Of a stretch of DNA of 64,000 nucleotides, positions 61,531 through 64,000 are shown piece after piece (position 1 is the stretch's first letter; each line of letters begins with the position of its first letter). This DNA comes from an uncultured Flavobacteriaceae bacterium. GTDB lineage: Bacteria > Bacteroidota > Bacteroidia > Flavobacteriales > Flavobacteriaceae. The position numbers were made by a program, and so were the translations under genes. Under the pieces are notes generated by a model that was not told the origin of the DNA, did no database searches, and worked only from the letters and a program-made list of their open reading frames with translations. The stretch is from NCBI GenBank assembly GCA_947500385.1, contig CANMSA010000001.1:558001-622000 (forward strand). The letters run 5' to 3'.

Positions 61531-61554
61531 AAATTATTATTATTTATCGACATC

Positions 61555-62085
61555 TTACTCTTCTGAATCATCAGCTTTTGCTTCTGTGTCGTTTTGAGAT
61601 TCCGTTTTCGCTTCTGTGGCCACTGGTGGTGTTTGTGCCTTCTTGGCGCCTCCTCTTCTACTTCTTCGTGTAGTTTTCTTCTTGGCCTTCTCTGCGTTGT
61701 ACAGCTCGTTAAAGTCAACAAGTTCGATCATCGCCATATCGGCGTTATCCCCCAAACGGTTACCCAGTTTAATAATTCTGGTATATCCACCTGGTCTATC
61801 ACCGACTTTTTCGGCTACTACACTGAACAACTCGGAAACGGCATACTTGTCTCGAAGGTTTTTAAAAACGATACGCCGATTGTGCGTTCCCTTCTCGGTC
61901 GTCTGATTGTTCTCTACCTTTGATTTTGTAATCAAAGGCTCTACGAATTGCTTCAAAGCTTTTGCCTTGGCAACTGTCGTATTTATTCGCTTGTGTTCTA
62001 TTAGGGAACAGGCCATATTGGCCAACATCGCTTTTCTATGCGCTGTTTTTCTTCCCAAATGATTGACTTTTTTACCGTGTCTCAT
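61555..62085 (-). CDS. rplQ: 50S ribosomal protein L17
   Basis: A 176-residue ribosomal protein with the L17 core [92 protein letters not shown]. The last 50 residues are an acidic/Lys-rich extension ([21 protein letters not shown]...) that is common in Bacteroidota L17 and absent from the about 127-residue enterobacterial form. Last gene of the operon, 56 nt after rpoA. Confidence 0.98.
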   Translation of the reverse strand: MRHGKKVNHLGRKTAHRKAMLANMACSLIEHKRINTTVAKAKALKQFVEPLITKSKVENNQTTEKGTHNRRIVFKNLRDKYAVSELFSVVAEKVGDRPGGYTRIIKLGNRLGDNADMAMIELVDFNELYNAEKAKKKTTRRSRRGGAKKAQTPPVATEAKTESQNDTEAKADDSEE

Positions 62086-62141
62086 TTTTCTTATTATTGA
62101 CTTCCTTGTCCGGGACGCTCCCTTCTAATAGAAGTAATTTA

Positions 62142-63134
62142 TTAGTCTTTGTCTAATTTGTATTTTGAAAGGTCCATGCCGAAGCTCAAGCCCTTATTGA
62201 TTACCAATTCTTCCAACTCGGTCAATGACTTTTTACCAAAGTTTCTGAATTTCATCAAATCGTTTTTGTTGAAAGATACCAAATCTCCCAAGGTATCGAC
62301 CTCTGCAGCTTTCAAACAGTTCAACGCACGTACCGAAAGATCCATATCGACTAGTTTTGTCTTCAACAACTGTCGCATGTGCAATGATTCCTCATCATAG
62401 GTCTCTGTCTGTGCAATTTCATCGGCCTCCAAGGTAATACGTTCGTCAGAGAACAACATGAAGTGGTGGATCAATACTTTTGCAGCCTCGGTCAATGCGT
62501 CTTTTGGGTGAATAGAACCATCGGTCTCGATTTCGAATACCAATTTTTCATAATCGGTCTTCTGCTCCACCCTAAAGTTTTCAATGCTATATTTTACGTT
62601 TTTTATTGGAGTAAAGATCGAGTCAACCGCGACAGTGCCCAAAGGCATGCCCGATTTTTTGTTCTCCTCAGCGGGAACGTACCCACGTCCTTTATCCAAC
62701 GTAATCTCCATATTGATGCTCACTTTGGCATCCATATTACAAATCACCAAATCTGGATTCAATACTTGGTAACCTGAGATAAATTTCTGAAAGTCACCCG
62801 CGGTCATTTGATTTTTACCACTCACCGAAATCGAAACAGTCTCTGCTTCCGAATCATCTATCTGTTTTTTAAAACGAACTTGTTTTAGGTTCAAGATGAT
62901 TTCGGTAACATCTTCGACTACTCCCGGAATCACAGAGAACTCATGCTCCACGGTATCTATTCGAACAGAAGTAATGGCATGGCCTTCCAAGGCGGAAAGC
63001 AATACCCTTCTTAATGCGTTCCCAACAGTTAATCCATAACCTGGTTCCAAAGGGCGGAATTCAAACTTCCCTTTGAAATCAGAGGAATCGATCATTATTA
63101 CTTTATCGGGTTTCTGAAAATTAAATAATGCCAT
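62142..63134 (-). CDS. rpoA: DNA-directed RNA polymerase alpha subunit
   Basis: A 330-residue subunit. N-terminal assembly domain: [61 protein letters not shown]; linker; C-terminal DNA-binding domain: [49 protein letters not shown]. Full length. Lies 19 nt after rpsD and before rplQ in the usual bacterial alpha operon. Confidence 0.99.
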   Translation of the reverse strand: MALFNFQKPDKVIMIDSSDFKGKFEFRPLEPGYGLTVGNALRRVLLSALEGHAITSVRIDTVEHEFSVIPGVVEDVTEIILNLKQVRFKKQIDDSEAETVSISVSGKNQMTAGDFQKFISGYQVLNPDLVICNMDAKVSINMEITLDKGRGYVPAEENKKSGMPLGTVAVDSIFTPIKNVKYSIENFRVEQKTDYEKLVFEIETDGSIHPKDALTEAAKVLIHHFMLFSDERITLEADEIAQTETYDEESLHMRQLLKTKLVDMDLSVRALNCLKAAEVDTLGDLVSFNKNDLMKFRNFGKKSLTELEELVINKGLSFGMDLSKYKLDKD

Positions 63135-63153
63135 AATTAGGATCCGTGTTGGT

Positions 63154-63759
63154 TTATTTTGAGTATAACTCGACGATTAATTGTTCTTTGATATTCTCCG
63201 GAATCTGCATACGCTCTGGAATCGAAACATAGGTACCTTCCATTTTTTCAGAATTCCATGTAATCCATTCGTACACTCTGTTGTTCGCAGCTAATGCATC
63301 CCCGATAGTCTGTAACGACTTTGACTTTTCACGTACGCCTACCACATCCCCAGCTTTAAGGCTGTAGGAGGGAATGTTGACCAACTCCCCGTTTACGGTG
63401 ATATGTCTGTGAGAAACCAATTGTCTGGCGCCCCTTCTAGAGGTAGAGATTCCCATTCTGAATACTACATTATCCAATCGAGATTCACATAATTGCAACA
63501 GCACCTCACCAGTAACACCTTTGCTACGGTTCGCCTTTGCGAATAAGTTTCTGAATTGCTTTTCCAAAATACCATAGCTGTATTTTGCTTTTTGCTTTTC
63601 CATCAACTGTACAGAATATTCCGATTGTTTTCCACGACGTCTGCTTTGGCCGTGCTGTCCGGGAGGATAGCTCTTCTTTTCGAAGGCTTTGTCGTCTCCA
63701 TAGATCGCCTCGCCAAATTTACGAGCGATTTTACTTGTTGGTCCTGTATATCTTGCCAT
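63154..63759 (-). CDS. rpsD: 30S ribosomal protein S4
   Basis: A 201-residue primary 16S rRNA-binding protein. It opens [48 protein letters not shown], contains [36 protein letters not shown] and the S4 RNA-binding domain [41 protein letters not shown]. Second gene visible of the operon, 87 nt after the rpsK stop. Confidence 0.99.
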   Translation of the reverse strand: MARYTGPTSKIARKFGEAIYGDDKAFEKKSYPPGQHGQSRRRGKQSEYSVQLMEKQKAKYSYGILEKQFRNLFAKANRSKGVTGEVLLQLCESRLDNVVFRMGISTSRRGARQLVSHRHITVNGELVNIPSYSLKAGDVVGVREKSKSLQTIGDALAANNRVYEWITWNSEKMEGTYVSIPERMQIPENIKEQLIVELYSK

Positions 63760-63846
63760 TTTCTTATAGTTTGAAGTGTGATTATGAATTAAGGCTTATC
63801 CTTCGATAATCGTTCACTACACTTCGGTTGAAATATAAATTGAATA

Positions 63847-64000
63847 TTAAACTCTTCTTCTCTTTGGAGGTCTACACCCATTGTGCGGCATTGGAGTTAC
63901 ATCGATGATTTCGGTAACTTCGATACCAGAATTGTGAATAGAACGTATTGCGGATTCCCTTCCATTACCAGGACCCTTCACATATACCTTTACTTTTCGC
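63847..64000 (-). CDS. rpsK: 30S ribosomal protein S11 (C-terminal part)
   Basis: Partial gene cut by the right window edge: the last about 50 residues are present, reading [42 protein letters not shown] and PKRRRV, the standard end of S11. The start lies beyond 64000. Together with rpsD, rpoA and rplQ it forms the conserved alpha operon. Confidence 0.97.
   Translation of the reverse strand, partial: RKVKVYVKGPGNGRESAIRSIHNSGIEVTEIIDVTPMPHNGCRPPKRRRV

Overview
The window comes from a member of the Bacteroidota, most likely a marine-type Flavobacteriaceae. Supporting evidence: Bacteroidota-type promoters with a -7 box of the form TAnnTTTG, an ECF sigma / FecR / TonB-dependent receptor module, many lipoproteins with an N-terminal lipobox, TPR proteins with a membrane-anchored LuxR-like HTH, and the cluster rpsK-rpsD-rpoA-rplQ followed by carA, eno and gltA. 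No tRNA, rRNA, CRISPR array, insertion sequence or phage gene was seen. The rpsK gene runs off the right edge.

Layout. 0.1-16.8 kb is a patchwork of small metabolic and regulatory genes: HxlR regulator/tautomerase/hydrolase; VOC protein; a GMC dehydrogenase with its Tat-type lipoprotein partner; an aldo/keto reductase with a lipoprotein and a membrane protein; DUF4349 lipoprotein; DUF1569 protein; three alpha/beta hydrolases; an ArsR + AHSA1 pair; YHS and NTF2-like proteins; an AraC regulator apparently split by a stop codon; and RlmF. 17.0-25.1 kb is the most unusual part: three large paralogous TPR-transmembrane-HTH regulators (about 600 aa each) interleaved with four paralogous 45-residue single-span membrane proteins on the opposite strand. 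Both the regulator and the mini-protein promoters of the last two units carry a GCATACC box exactly 43 nt from the -7 element, and the unit has duplicated in tandem (period about 2,525 bp). I propose this as the undescribed system.

25.2-43.9 kb holds an esterase lipoprotein, an M13 peptidase, folD, ffh, a repeat-containing lipoprotein divergent from an ECF sigma / FecR / TonB-dependent receptor operon, a MurF-like ligase, a MarR regulator with a four-cysteine tail next to a thioredoxin-like / lipoprotein / DUF2024 operon with palindromic operators, an MtfA-like peptidase and argS. 44.1-55.7 kb holds a DUF1648 / SDR operon, a TIM-barrel lipoprotein, two guanidino-modifying enzymes (ctlX and an arginine-deiminase-like protein), an ACT protein, and a TetR-controlled MMPL / lipoprotein-sorting / outer-membrane-barrel export operon with several palindromes. 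55.8-64.0 kb is core metabolism and translation: gltA, a glgA-type synthase, eno, carA, rplQ, rpoA, rpsD and partial rpsK, all on the minus strand and separated by clear intrinsic terminators.

Start codons were re-assigned to ATG wherever the longest open frame began with TTG and an ATG followed nearby; the exceptions (rlmF GTG, sigma factor TTG) are noted. All functions are read from sequence motifs alone; no database search was possible.
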